Shown: one piece after another, positions 11,465-22,950 of the stretch | Numbering within the stretch: position 1 is the first letter of the stretch | Layout of the letters: each line of letters starts with the position of its first letter | Source: Patiria miniata | Taxonomy: Eukaryota > Echinodermata > Asteroidea > Valvatida > Asterinidae | Assembly (NCBI RefSeq): GCF_015706575.1 | Contig: NW_024037058.1 | Span: 12,855,547-12,919,546 of the forward strand | Direction of reading: 5' to 3' | DNA: 64,000 bases | The notes under the pieces: model-generated | Told to the model about the DNA's origin: nothing | Database searches by the model: none | Seen by the model: the letters and a program-made list of their open reading frames with translations, nothing else | Program-made: the position numbers and the translations under genes

Positions 11465-13797
11465 CTAATACCCACCGCCCTGAAACAGGGTGCTAAAATC
11501 TGGATTCATGATGTAATTTCCTCGAGCCCGCATTGGACAGAATTTGTTTGAACGCAAGTGAACACAACTCAACCTTTCCGCCTGCACATGACACGTGCGC
11601 ACAGAATGTAGGCCTACATGCACTGGATGAGGTAGTAAGCTGCCATAGAGCTATATTAAATTACTAGAGCGCTAACTCGATGTACAAAAAAATGCCGGAT
11701 GGGCGCATCCATGTTTGTGCACAAACCTATGGAAAACACGAAATTTTGTACGGCTTTTGTACGGCTATTTGCATATCTGCGTTTGTATTCCATACCGATG
11801 CGACATCGAAGCCGATGCTCCCAAAACCGAAACGCACGATCAGCAAATGAGCGTTTCATTTTGCTCTGCGCAAACAGCGTAACGTGTGCGCGTCCCTCCG
11901 CTGCAGATGCTTTTCGCCGTGACGTTTTTGAACCGTTATGACGCGCTTAAGTTGTTTGGGTATATTCTACTTGCGCGTTGCATTTAGAGTACACTTTTAA
12001 AATTCAATCCAATTTTGATTGTGTTTTACAAACACGCGCATAAATTCAAAATGTCTGCACCCAGAGCGGCTTCAAAGCGTCTCCGCGCGCAAGAATGAGG
12101 AGTTAGCGCTCTAGTAATTTAATATAGCTCTATGTTAGCTGCCCACAATGCTTTGTGCGCCGCATTGCTCCTTTACAAAATTTTGTGAAGGAGATCAGCC
12201 CTTCCCAGTGTCCTATTTTGAGGGCGGTGTGTACGAGCGTACGCATATCATAGAAGGTCAGTTCCATAGACTAACAAAACCCTGGCTATGCGCCTGTGTG
12301 CAAGTTCTAATCACCCGTGACCCTGGACAGTTCCAGGCCTTTTCATCACAATTTTTTTTGAGAAAGCCTACACTTGTATACTGTCTACCACATCAACGAT
12401 TTTTAGGGGTTGATATATTAGAACGGATTTTAAAGAAAGGTTCCCAATATGGCGTTCAACCTGCGTTACAAGTGACAGTCAGTGAGTGAGACAAGTGACA
12501 GTAAGTATACGTCATGGGATCGGGGTACGAAGAGGGCTCTATAGACCTTTATCATGCTGTCACCATTTCAGTTGTGTTCCCTATATTTATTGATAATGGG
12601 ATTTTTTGGGGTGTGTTTTGGCCTTATTGTTTTAGCTTTGTACGTACTCGTGTATTTTGTGTGTGAAAGTTTGAAAGTTTGAATGCTTTGTATTCCTACA
12701 AGCCTTGGAAATCTGTTGTCCACAGCCTCCGGCTGTGAAACGAATACCGACCGTGATTTGGAAAATTATGGCAAAAACATTCGTTGGCAGTGCGTGTCAA
12801 GAACAGTAGGCATCAACCTGACGGCAAGTTGAACGTTTTTTTTATCACATAGTGAGAGCAAACTTGTATTACTCCCCCTCTAGTTTAAAGAAGTAGTTTG
12901 GTTTTTCGGCTACACGTGTACGCATAGACCGCCATGCGCGCGCGTAAAACCGTGATTTTGACATAGATTTGCGACAACGTTTTTGCCATAATTTTCCAAA
13001 TCACGGTCGGTATTCGTTTCACTGCCTGAGGCTGTGGACAACAGATTTCCAAGGCTTGTAGGAAAACAAAGAATTCGATTGTACTTCAAGGATTGTTGAG
13101 AGCTCCCGAACTTTCACACACAACATACACGAGTACGTGCAAAGCTAAAAAATAAGGCCACAACACACAAAAAACATTATCAATAAATATAGGGAACACA
13201 ACTGAAATGGTGGCAGCATGATAAAGGTCTATAGAGCCCTCTTTGTACCCCCATCCCATGACGTATACTTTGTCTCACTCACTGACTATCACTTGTCGTC
13301 TTGCAGGTTGTACGCCATTGGGAACCTTTCTTTAAAATCCGTTCTAATATATTAACCCCTTAAAAATCGTTGCTGTGGTAGACAGTATACAAGTGTAGGC
13401 TTCATCAAATAAAATTGTGACGAATAGGCCTATAACTGTCCAGGGTCACGGGTGATTAGAACTTGCACACAGGCGCATAGCCAGGGTTTTGTTAGTCTAT
13501 GGAACTGACCTTCTATGATATGCGTACGCTCGTACACACCGCCCTCAAATAGGGCACTGGGAAGGGCTGATCTCCTTCACAAAATTTTGTAAAGGAGCAA
13601 TGCGGCGCGCAAAGCATTGTGGGCAGCTTACTACCTCATCCAATGCATGTAGGCCTACATTCTGTGCGCATGTGTCTTGTGCAGGCGGAAAGGTTGATCT
13701 GTGTTGACTTACGTTCAAACAAATTCGGTCCAATGCGGGCTCGAGGAAATAACATCATGAATCCAGACTTTAGCACCCTGTATTCTGTGGGAATAGC
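11465..13797. mobile_element. Large palindrome (arms about 820 bp) with a nested MITE
   Basis: The left arm (11465-12780, interrupted by a 491-bp insert) and the right arm (12975-13797) are reverse complements at high identity. Their outer ends are GCTAATACCCAC and its diverged partner. Landmarks in both arms are the ATTCATGATGTAA stretch, GAGCCCGCATTGG, GTAGGCCTACAT, CGTACACACCGCCCTC, GGGTCACGGGTGATTAGAAC and CAAATCACGGTCGGTATTCG. The spacer is about 195 bp. No conserved protein is encoded. It could be a long fold-back transposon or an inverted duplication; the defined outer ends favour a transposon. Confidence 0.8.
11644..12134. mobile_element. 491-bp MITE with perfect 35-bp TIRs
   Basis: The first 35 bases (CATAGAGCTATATTAAAT...) and last 35 bases (12100-12134) are exact reverse complements. 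The flanks are TAAGCTGC (11636-11643) and TTAGCTGC (12135-12142), an 8-bp target duplication with one mismatch. The uninterrupted right arm of the enclosing palindrome keeps the empty site (reads TAAGCTGCCCAC on the other strand). An 8-bp duplication fits hAT or P superfamilies. There is no transposase frame inside. It inserted after the palindrome formed. Confidence 0.9.
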
Positions 13798-13954
13798 ATT
13801 TACGCACAATGTCTAACTGCAGTCTTGAACAGCTGCAGCCAGATGCTTTATACATAGGTCAAAGGCCACTTCCTTCACAAGATTCTGTGAAGCTCATCAG
13901 AGTATCCCAGCGTCCTGTTTGCAGGACTAGACGGGGGGTACGAGCGAATTGAGA

Positions 13955-15000
13955 TATGGCAGACATAATACGAGGGCGCTGTTGTATTTACCCAAACCAA
14001 CATTATAGCGCCGTCCTATTGTGTCCCCTATCTCAAATAGGCTAAAAATAGAGTTTAAAAAGCAGAGTTGTTATCATTCATTATCGCTCTTCCGTCGTTC
14101 ACATTCAGCTCGTGCATGACCTTGCACGTAAAGGTGGAGTTAGAGGGCAAAGGTTTGGTATAGATTGGATAAGCACGAGTAAACTCTGTGCATTCATTGC
14201 TACTGTAGCGATGAAGCCACACAATATTCAGGTGTGGTTATTCATTGGATGACATGACAATAACATCCAGTACACAATCTTCTTTTGATCTTTGCTGAGC
14301 TGTATCATTTACCCAGAAGTCTACAAGAAGGTGCAAGTCCAAACGCAAAAAACTAAGATCTCTGAGAGAAAGTTAGTATATACTCTATAGGTACATGAGC
14401 GTTCTGTGCATGAACGTTCTCTATAGATAAGGCCCTATTGTGTACAATTGTGTGGGGAGGGGGGACTCGTACCATACTTTCAATGGGGCGCTGTTCAAAT
14501 CCGACAATTATTAACACTACATTACAGAATAGTGTACAAATACCCCCTAACCAAGTTACCAGTATATTTTGCTTTTTCAATTCAACCCCAATCGCCACTC
14601 TTATTTGTTAGAATGTGAAGGTGATGAACTTAAATACTGCCAAAGTGGCTCCGTGTTCAGGGCAGTTCATGAGCTTTCCATTTATACCTTATTTGCATCT
14701 ATGCAAATAATTACCCTTTTTACTCTGAAATCAATGGATTACCGAGCACCGTTGATCTGACAATAATAAGATATCAATGGAAAGCTGATGAATCATCTTT
14801 AAGTTGGAATCACTTCGACTGTGTTCAAGTTTATAACTTCACACACTAACACAGTCTTTTTCTTCCTTTAAACATTCTGTATAGTGCAGCAAATAACACG
14901 TGTACAGCACTCGCGAGCCCCTTTAAACTGGCGTCGCCTTACAAACATCAATTTTATTAAATGATTAGGCCTATGAGGACTTACACTCCATTTGCTTTAT
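13955..15000. repeat. Segmental duplication, copy 1 (downstream of MCT-A)
   Basis: Blocks here recur in the same order and orientation near 61.4-63.35 kb. Landmarks are GAGATATGGCAGACATAATAC, TTATAGCGCCGTCCTATTG, CAGCTCGTGCATGACCTTGCACG, GATAAGGCCCTATTGTG, then TTTGCTTTTTCAATTCAA and AGTGGCTCCGTGTT. The block leads into the last exon of an MCT-like gene in both places. A G-rich insert (14452-14573) related to repeats at 53.4 and 55.3 kb is present only in this copy. No gene was seen inside. Confidence 0.8.
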
Positions 15001-15063
15001 TGTTGTTTAGGGAAAAAAATCGAATCCCGGTATATAAACCGATCTAGACAAGCGCTTATCGTT

Positions 15064-15579
15064 AGTCAGTTCCAGTTTGCCGAGCAGCGTATATCTCCAG
15101 ATCACTCGGGACTATTCTTGATCAATTCGTATTTAATTCTGCTTGATTCTTGGTTATTCTAAAAAAAATCTTAGGAAAATCTGTCTAATTCAGCATTATT
15201 CGTGATTCATTCTTGCTAAATTCATAGATTATTCGTATTTATTCTTAACAAAATCTTAGTGTATTCGTAAGTTATTTTTTATAATAGTTGTACATTTCTT
15301 GATACATTCGCAATGATTCGGTACGATTCTGGACTGTTACCACCAAGAATAACTGTGCGAAACTTGTAAGAATGCTGTAAGAATATCCAGAATAAGTTAC
15401 GAATACAACAAGAATAAATCGAGAATTTAAATTGGTTCCCGAATCAATTTTGAACATGTCCCAAATTGTCGGGGTGCTTCCCGATCTTTAACGATCTTTC
15501 ACCGAACTAACCAATCATCCCGAGGCAGCCAAGAACCATACGGTTCGGCTTAAAAATCGGGAATGTGTGAACCTAGCAT
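15064..15579. mobile_element. TIR-element copy abutting the MCT-A stop codon
   Basis: The right end (...CCCGATTTTTAAGCC reversed, ending TGTGAACCTAGC) is the reverse complement of the start of the element at 18891-19503. The two match over most of their length: GGACATGTTCAAAATTG, TTCTGGATATTCTTACAGCA, AACAGTCCAGAATC. The left boundary is uncertain. The element stops only about 7 bp from the MCT-A stop codon, so it supplies the start of that gene's 3' UTR. A TATATAAA box on the plus strand at about 15031 lies just outside. Confidence 0.65.
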
Positions 15580-15585
15580 GAGGCT

Positions 15586-18292
15586 CTAAGATACTGATCC
15601 AGTGGACGTTTCCTCTTTTTCAGCAACACCGGGCTCAATTCGGCGAAGCATTGGCATGAGTAACATCTGCAGGGCGGCGGCGGCGACCAGACCAGCCAAA
15701 ACGTAAAATACGGTTCCGAAGCTTCCTGTGCTGTCGTACAACAAACCTTTACAATAGGAACAAAAAAGGGCGCCAACAAGTTCAGTGTAAGTATCTAAAA
15801 ATGTACACTACAGTAATTATCCTTTTAAAACCAATTGTACACATTGAGACGGACAACAGGCGATGGCTTTTTGCTGTTTTGAAAGGCATCTATACGGATG
15901 CCTTATACGTGTTTTTTGGGTGTGGCACCCCGAAAATTAAATGTTCAAATTTAATTTTTTTTTTTTAGCACTACCATAGTTATGATTTAAAGATCAATAT
16001 TTTGATACCATTAAATTGAATGTTTGAAATATGCTCAACAAGTAGGTGAAAATTGTTGTCAAAAGTGGGTTTCCTTCTTTTTGCACCGCCCTGTACAATT
16101 TATTGAATGAGTCATTACTTAACTGCATAAATCTTCCAATCCAACTCCTGAACGTTTAGTTCTCACAATAAGTTTCGCACGTGCGTATACACTGTGAACA
16201 TTAAAATCGTGTACGACCCCATTGAGTCCAAACTGGTGTAGATCCAGCGTGACTTGTGTTCCATTCAAGATTCAAAGTGTTTTGCTATAGAAACTCATGT
16301 GTTTTGATGTAGAAACTAAATGCAAATTAAAAAATCATTACCAAAAATGAAACGAAAGAATTACCTGCAACAATTGGACCTATCAAGTCTCCTACACCGC
16401 ACAACAGGAGGTGAATCGCCTGTCCAGATGCCACTCGAGGTAAGCCGAGGAGTTTACGAATTAATATATTGCTCCATACTTTGTTGGCGCCTGTACCCAT
16501 GCCAAGAAAGCAGGCAGAAGCTGCAAAGGATTCATAGGTCTCGGCTTGGGAAGACAGTAAACCAACGCAGCACAGCACAAATGAGAATGTGTTCAGGGCC
16601 TCGACGGGTGTTTTGCGGGTCACGAAGAAGCCACTTGCAACTCGCGAGATTAAACTTCCAAACCCAAAAATGCTGAGCAGAAATGACGCTTTCATGTCAT
16701 CGGTACCAGAAAACTTGGCCCTTGGCACCAAAAAAACGGATGCACAGGAGTAGGTCATTTGGAGTTGTATACTGGTCAAGCAAAGAAGAGAAAAACGGTA
16801 ACTCTTAACCAGCAATCCAAGTCGTAACGCTGAGAACACACGCCGCAAGGAAGCCGTTGAGGTGACGCACTTCCCTTCACTAGTGGTAGGTCCTTTTTGC
16901 ACGTGTGAATCTGGAGGATTTGAACATGTATTACTGTTGGGGCTGATGCCAATATTGCCAGTGGATTTTGTAACAATTGTTGGTCTCCGTGGTGTGTGAC
17001 GCAAGGGACGGTACAATGCCCCTACCACACACAGATTTGCGCAAATTGCAGATGTCACAAGCATGGCTCCCCGCCATCCGTATGCATCGAGAAGAAGGCG
17101 TAAGAGAGGCGGGAACACGATCATGTTGGTGCTGCCACCGGCCATGGTAATACCACTCACTATTGCGTAGTACGTCTTGAAATATTCTGCCAGAACAACG
17201 TTAGATGCAAGAAAGCTGAAAGATGTACCGACACCTAAACATGAACAAAATATTTTCTTAAAGGTTACAGTGCAATATGGTTGTATGTTTGATTAATTGT
17301 TTGTGGGTTGTTTGCAGCCACGTATAAAGAAGGAACTCGAGATGAATGTGGTTAAAATGGACCCTAAATCGAAATACAAGAATGCAGGGTACATACACAA
17401 CCGGTCAGGTGCCTGGAGGCAACGCGCGACTCACGTCTTTTTCAACATCCAGATTATTGCGTTTCCATTTTATTTTATTATCTTGTGGCATAATTTTTAA
17501 TGCGTAGTGTACAGTTATAGACCCAGTTCTTCGACAAATTGACGTGAGTACACAAAAGTATTGCGCTATTTCGCAAAAAGGATACATATTGCACTATTTC
17601 ACAAAAATTGTGCGGTTTTTTTGCAGTAGGTATTGCGTTATTTCGCAAAAACAAACAAAATCACTTTTTAAACTAGGTACGATCGGGCTGCGTAAGAATC
17701 AGTTGTTTTGTCATTTCTCAATTTTTTTTTTGTGCACAGAATTTAACCACCGAGGTGCTCACCTGTGAAAACTGCCACTGCGTACATTGACCACAGACTG
17801 GTCGCCCAGAAGCTCATTAATATTGGGAAGAACGTCAGAACGCCTCCCAGAATACAGGTGAAACGACATCCGTAACGATTGCAAAACACACCTGCAAAAA
17901 TAGCTGCCGAAAGAAACATCAATCTGAAGTAATCTGAAATGATCTTGTGGTAACATTCATTATCATCCAAAACGAGAAGCTCTAAGATAGTATTTTCTTT
18001 AAATGTAACCTATGGACACTGTGTTTCAAAAAGTTATGCTGGAAAGGATTATTGCTTGCATCTATAAGGGTTAAAATGACTTACATGTACAATACGAGGA
18101 GGATGTGATAATGCTGGCGATTGCTGCAGTCTGTGCAGCGGTTGAATCAAATGAAGTCTGCCAGCTTACATACAGAACTCCAGTGCAGCGTATTACCACA
18201 GATACGAGGAACATGGCAATGAAAGAAGATACGGCGATGACTTTGCCCCAGACTTTCGAGGTTGTCCTCATTTGTCGTTTTGCTCTTTCCAT
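15586..18292 (-). CDS. MCT-A: monocarboxylate-transporter-like protein (SLC16/MFS), 4 exons
   Basis: Coding exons read by eye on the minus strand are 18292-18085, 17903-17763, 17234-16365 and 15746-15586. All three introns have GT/AG borders in phase 1, and the exons sum to 1380 bp (459 residues plus stop). An in-frame TAG lies four codons upstream of the ATG, fixing the start. The protein should be a 12-helix plasma-membrane MFS carrier. SLC16-like features are NRYGCRFTCILGG after helix 2, EYFKTYYAIVSGITMAGG in helix 5 (YF..R..A.G..MAG family signature), DAYGWRGAML, a hydrophilic central loop encoded in exon 3, and TRKTPVEAL plus GDLIGPIVAG in the C-terminal half. The helix-1 DGGWGW signature is absent, and the Asp paired with the helix-8 Arg is not evident, so the substrate cannot be assumed to be lactate or pyruvate. 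Paralogous to MCT-B and MCT-C here. Confidence 0.85.
15976..16095. mobile_element. Partial copy of the mariner-like MITE, in MCT-A intron 3
   Basis: About 120 bp matches the right end of the element at 40110-40632: TACCATTAAATTGAAT, CTCAACAAGTA, AAAGTGGGTTTCC, and the terminal CTTTTTGCACCGCCCTGTA. The left end of the element is not present, so it is a truncated copy. Confidence 0.7.
17560..17655 (+). repeat. Short degenerate tandem motif (TATTGCGYTATTTCGCAAAAA)
   Basis: Three diverged copies of a motif of about 20 bases lie in MCT-A intron 2. No function is suggested. Confidence 0.5.
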
Positions 18293-18890
18293 GTTGGCAG
18301 TATTCTAAAACATTCGTCGGTCGTCCGCTTCATAAATCGTGCGTAAAACAAAAGAAATAGCATTTTTTGTTTTAAATTAAAATCGCAGTGTTTGTTGTGG
18401 AAGGTATTCGATAAAGTCGTGGATATAACTTCTCTGCACTGAATTGCTATTATCATGGTAACATGGCCATGGCATTCGCACGACAAAGATCCATATTGTT
18501 CCTATTCAATATGAAAATTAAAAATGCACCTAATCAGTGTCCCTTTATGTTGTTTTTTTCTCTCAAATAACGTCATAAGTCAGAACACATGGGTAAGGGG
18601 GACGGAATGTGTAAACATGTACATGCAGGCCTACGAAAGCATGCACGATTTACGCCAGTTCCAACAATAGTACACTGCTGCAGCATTTACGCGAAAAGGT
18701 TGGCAGACAATGGTATTAGATAGCGATTATAACATTTTCGCAAAATACAGTAGGGCCTACACCTGTCCTTTGTGTACGCTCTGAAAACACTCTATAGTTA
18801 AATTTTACTGTAATAGAAAACATTAAAACATGCACCCAGCTCACTTGAGATAAATTCAGCTGGGTGCAAGTTTAACTGCATGCCTAATGC

Positions 18891-19503
18891 TATAGGTTCA
18901 CACATTCCCGATTTTTAAGCCGAATCGCCGCGAATAGCAATTCTTGAGTAAATCGGGGAATGGTTTTGGCTGCCTTGGGATGATTCTGTTAGTTTGGTGA
19001 AAGATGGTTAACGATCGGGAATTTCCCCGACAATTTTGGACATGTTCAAAATTGTCGGGCTGGTTCGAGAACCAATTTAAATTTTGGGTTTACTCTTGTT
19101 GTATTATTAACTAATTCTGGATATTCTTACAGCATTCTTACCAGTTTCGTAGAGTCATTTATGGTGTTAACAGTCCAGAATCATGCCGAATCATTTCAAA
19201 TGTATCAAGAAATGTACGAATATTATAAGAATAACTTACGAATGCACTAAATCGGCATAATTCTGGGTCATTGTGGATCGGAGTTATTCGTATCGTTATT
19301 CTTGACAAAATCGCTACAATTTGGCTTGGTTTGGTCTGATTCGGCTTCCAATTCGTACCTAGTTCTCGATTATTTTTTGTTTCATTCTTATGTTGTTCTT
19401 ACTAACAGCGAATGGGGCTAATTTCTCCCGATGCCATCAAGAATTTTTATTCGGGATAGATCGGGGTATTCGTGGCATTTCGGGATGTGTGATCCTAGCC
19501 TTA
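18891..19503. mobile_element. TIR element about 0.6 kb upstream of MCT-A
   Basis: It starts TAGGTTCACACATTCCCG and ends with the inverted form CGGGATGTGTGATCCTA, giving a TIR of about 17 bp. It is in inverted orientation to the copy at 15064-15579, so the two bracket MCT-A. Repeated ATTCT/ATTCG words fill its centre. No transposase frame and no clear target duplication were found. Confidence 0.65.
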
Positions 19504-19708
19504 CATTCAGTATGTACTTGGTTACAATCTGTAGGCCTACCCACTGGGATATTAAGGGGCGCGGAGGGAACATTTTTGCCCCGATCCCCCTCTAGCAGAT
19601 GTTCTGCAGTGGCACTTTGTGAGGTACTCGTTCTGTCATTTCCTTAAACACAAACAATAAACAAACCCCCGCCGCTGCATACGCCATCCGTTTGTTCTTG
19701 GACTCTCA

Positions 19709-21019
19709 CACTCTAAAAACTAATTCGTCATTGAGGCCTCTTTGTTTGTCAAAATGAATAACTTTGTTTAGTAATTGCTGAATGACTAATTATCTGTTAT
19801 GGAAGACTAATTTGCCGTCAGTGATGACTAAAATAAGTTGTCATTTTGACTAATGTACATTAGTTACGTGTATAAGAAAGTCATTGACTAACCCAAATTA
19901 GGCATCAGTGGTGGTTTTGACAAATGACGCGCAGTCAATGTCTCTGAAGAAAGATCGAATACTTGTCAAAACTAGTCATATATTCCTTCTGACTAACGAA
20001 GTTTGTTATTTTCCCGCCGTTGATGTGTTTAAAAAAGCGGGACTCGATCGATGATACTATGTTAGGCGTACGTGTATACGGATATGTTACACTCAGTTGT
20101 CAGGCAGCCATTAAACGGACATCTTCCTTCCTCCATTTCAACCATGACGAAGGTAGGAAAACTATGATTTCGTATGAAGTTGTTAATTGACATGAGTAAT
20201 GATTGTGAGGGAAGTGGGTTGAATCAGTAAGAATAAGCTGTAGCCTATAGATACCGAGTGAGACTCTTACAAAAATGTATGTTTGTACTTAGGCACATCT
20301 TTATGCTGCAAAAACGCATGCGGTAGGCCTAATAGATACGTATCAGCCATGTCGTTGTGCAATTTTTTTTGCAACAGACTAGTGAGTTTGTTGTGCCAAA
20401 CAATACGATGTACCAATTCCTAAACTAAATATACTAAAGATAGGAGGGGAACTATTGCATGATTAAGAACATTCCACGATTTTGTTGATTTTGAAATTTG
20501 GACATTAAATTTTGAGTAAAAAAAAACGAGGAGAAAAATAAATAATATGCAACAAATATAGAAAGATTTTTTCTGTGTGTTTCTTTTGCAGGTGTGATCA
20601 TGATCATGCAGTGGTAGATGCAAGGAGCTAAACACTGGCCCTGTGATCCAATTGCACAACGAGTGAGATACAAGTCAGCTGTGACCCCATTGTGATCCGG
20701 AGATGTACACATTATGGTGTACCATTAAGGACACTAGAACGGACACAAAAAAGTGCTAATTCAGTGGATATTGTCTGGACTAAAGTGTGATTAGTCAGAA
20801 ATTCAGTTACAAATTGCGCAAGTCGCTTGACTACAGATTAGTCGTATCAAGCAGGTTTCTATTCTTGTCATATGACTATATTTTCTAGTCTGAGTCTGAC
20901 TCTTGACTAATCTATAGTCATTAGTCATCAATACTCTGTGACTAATTTAGGTAAGTCGTACGAGACATATCACTGGACAATTTTATTTTAGTCAAAATGA
21001 CAAATTAATTTTTAGAGTG
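19709..21019. mobile_element. 1.3-kb TIR element with GACTAA subterminal repeats
   Basis: The left end CACTCTAAAAACTAATT (19709) is matched by the reverse complement at 21003-21019 (AATTAATTTTTAGAGTG), extending with mismatches into GTCATT. Inside both ends the word GACTAA/TTAGTC occurs many times (19760-19990 and 20760-20960), resembling subterminal transposase-binding repeats. No transposase frame was recognised; a target duplication is not obvious. Confidence 0.7.
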
Positions 21020-22940
21020 CATACTATTTTGTTCACCATCAAACACTTACCTAATCACGTGAGACGTAATTGTGAATTAGTGTAGTACACGGCTATTGTA
21101 CTTTAGCAAACCAGCATTCATGTGTCGTTGAGTAGTGACGGCAGTTCCAACCTATACATTACCGGGAACATATCAGGCTCAAAAATCTTGAGGAACGATT
21201 TTCAGCATTCCGGTAAAACATGAAACAAAAATGGTTCAGTTAGAATATATTCTGACAAATCTCCGTGAACCATATAGAGTAATGGTATTGGCATATGAAT
21301 TGCAGTGAACTGGGTTGGACTTTGAACTGTTTCAACTTATCAATAACATCAGCAGCTTTATAGTCACGAGGGTGGTCCGACCTTCCCCCTGAACTGTCCC
21401 GGAGGAAAGACAAAACTGAAAAAAGGATAAAAAAAAAAAGGGGCCCAGCGGCATCGGCTTTTAAATGTTAGTAACAAAAAAGGTCAAAAACTGCCTTGAA
21501 GGGACTTGAAATTAGGCTAAGCGGTTATATTCCCATCCATTCCCACACTGCCCCCCCCCCAAAAAAATTAATCAATCAATCAATACATTAATCAATAAAT
21601 AATAAATAAATAAATAAAAAGAAATGTGGTGATATCAGAAATGTGTAGTTGTTTTCCTTCATGCAATTATTATTATTCGGACATAAACTTTGCATTTTGC
21701 ATAACATTTACATATTCTGAAAAAAAAAATAATATCGCTGTCACAAGACAGCTTAAAATTATTCCTTTTATTGCCCGAGTTTATTTATTAGTTTAGTAGG
21801 CTAAATTTGTACTATCGAGCTCATGGTAATGTGTTATGTAACTTTGGAGGCTGATGCCAAGTACAATTCTTAGCCCTTTGTTGCATACAAATTCTGGGCT
21901 GCCACCCACGTGCCGCTGCTGAAGTTCCCCGTGTTGCACGCCTTTAGAGAGAAGCGATGAATAGTGAGTGCCTTAATAGATTTGCCGAGTAATTGTATCA
22001 AATCTATGGGTGCGGGTTCCGTTCCGTTCCGTGGTTTGGATGGTTGCGTGCGGGTTTCCGTATCTTTACGCATCTAACGATCGACCTTTCCTCTCTTCGT
22101 TATATTCACGCTGAGGACACTGCATTATTACCGCATTTCTACAACTTTGAGGGCGCTTGCTAAATAATGCAGGGCATGTTTGCATAATATGTATAGATAA
22201 TCACGAACAAAATCAAGTCACTTTTTGAACAAAATAATAAATGGAATGCTAAAGCTCCCATTCGTTCTTAAATTATCTCAGAATGCAGGAACATTCATCG
22301 TACATTTTGAAAACATTCGGTTGAATGCCCCGGTCCACCCTAGCAGGGCCTCAGACTTTACGTCAAACACCCCCCCCCCCCCACCCAGTTTCCTGAAAGC
22401 TATATCCGCCCCGCATTGTCTTAATGTCGTATACTGAAACAAGAATAAACCAAGTGAAAGCAGAAAAGTAACCATTGTAAACCCTAAACATTTTGTGATT
22501 TTTTTTTGCTGAAAAAGCAATAGAAGTCAAATTTCTGCCTCGAATAACGTCAGAGTTTTGCTCATGAATATGGAAGTTTTCAGATGCATAAAAAACAAAA
22601 AGGCAACAAAACGCATTATGAAGATTACAAATAAACAGTACGCTAAATGAAACAAGGATGGCATTTGAAAAACTCCGTTACATGGACCCTTTAACTATAG
22701 GTTTGATTTTAACCCTTATATCACACACATTCCCTAGAACAAAACTATAAATTCGTTCCAGAACATCGTCGAGCTCAATTCTCATTTCAATCACAAATGC
22801 TCACCCATGGATTTCATTTAAGGTGCAATGTAATTCCCATTTGTACTTACTTACTTTACTTATGGCGGCCTCAACCGAGCATTTGCAATGGATGCCCAGA
22901 TTTCACGGTCCTCCATTAGTGATCTGATCTAAGCGGTCCC
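21020..22940. other. Intergenic DNA with simple repeats, no gene recognised
   Basis: It contains AATC/AATA simple repeats at about 21566-21620 and a C-run at 22371-22382. The overlapping frames at 21870-22520 are unconvincing. Confidence 0.4.
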
Positions 22941-22950
22941 TTCCTCCCCA

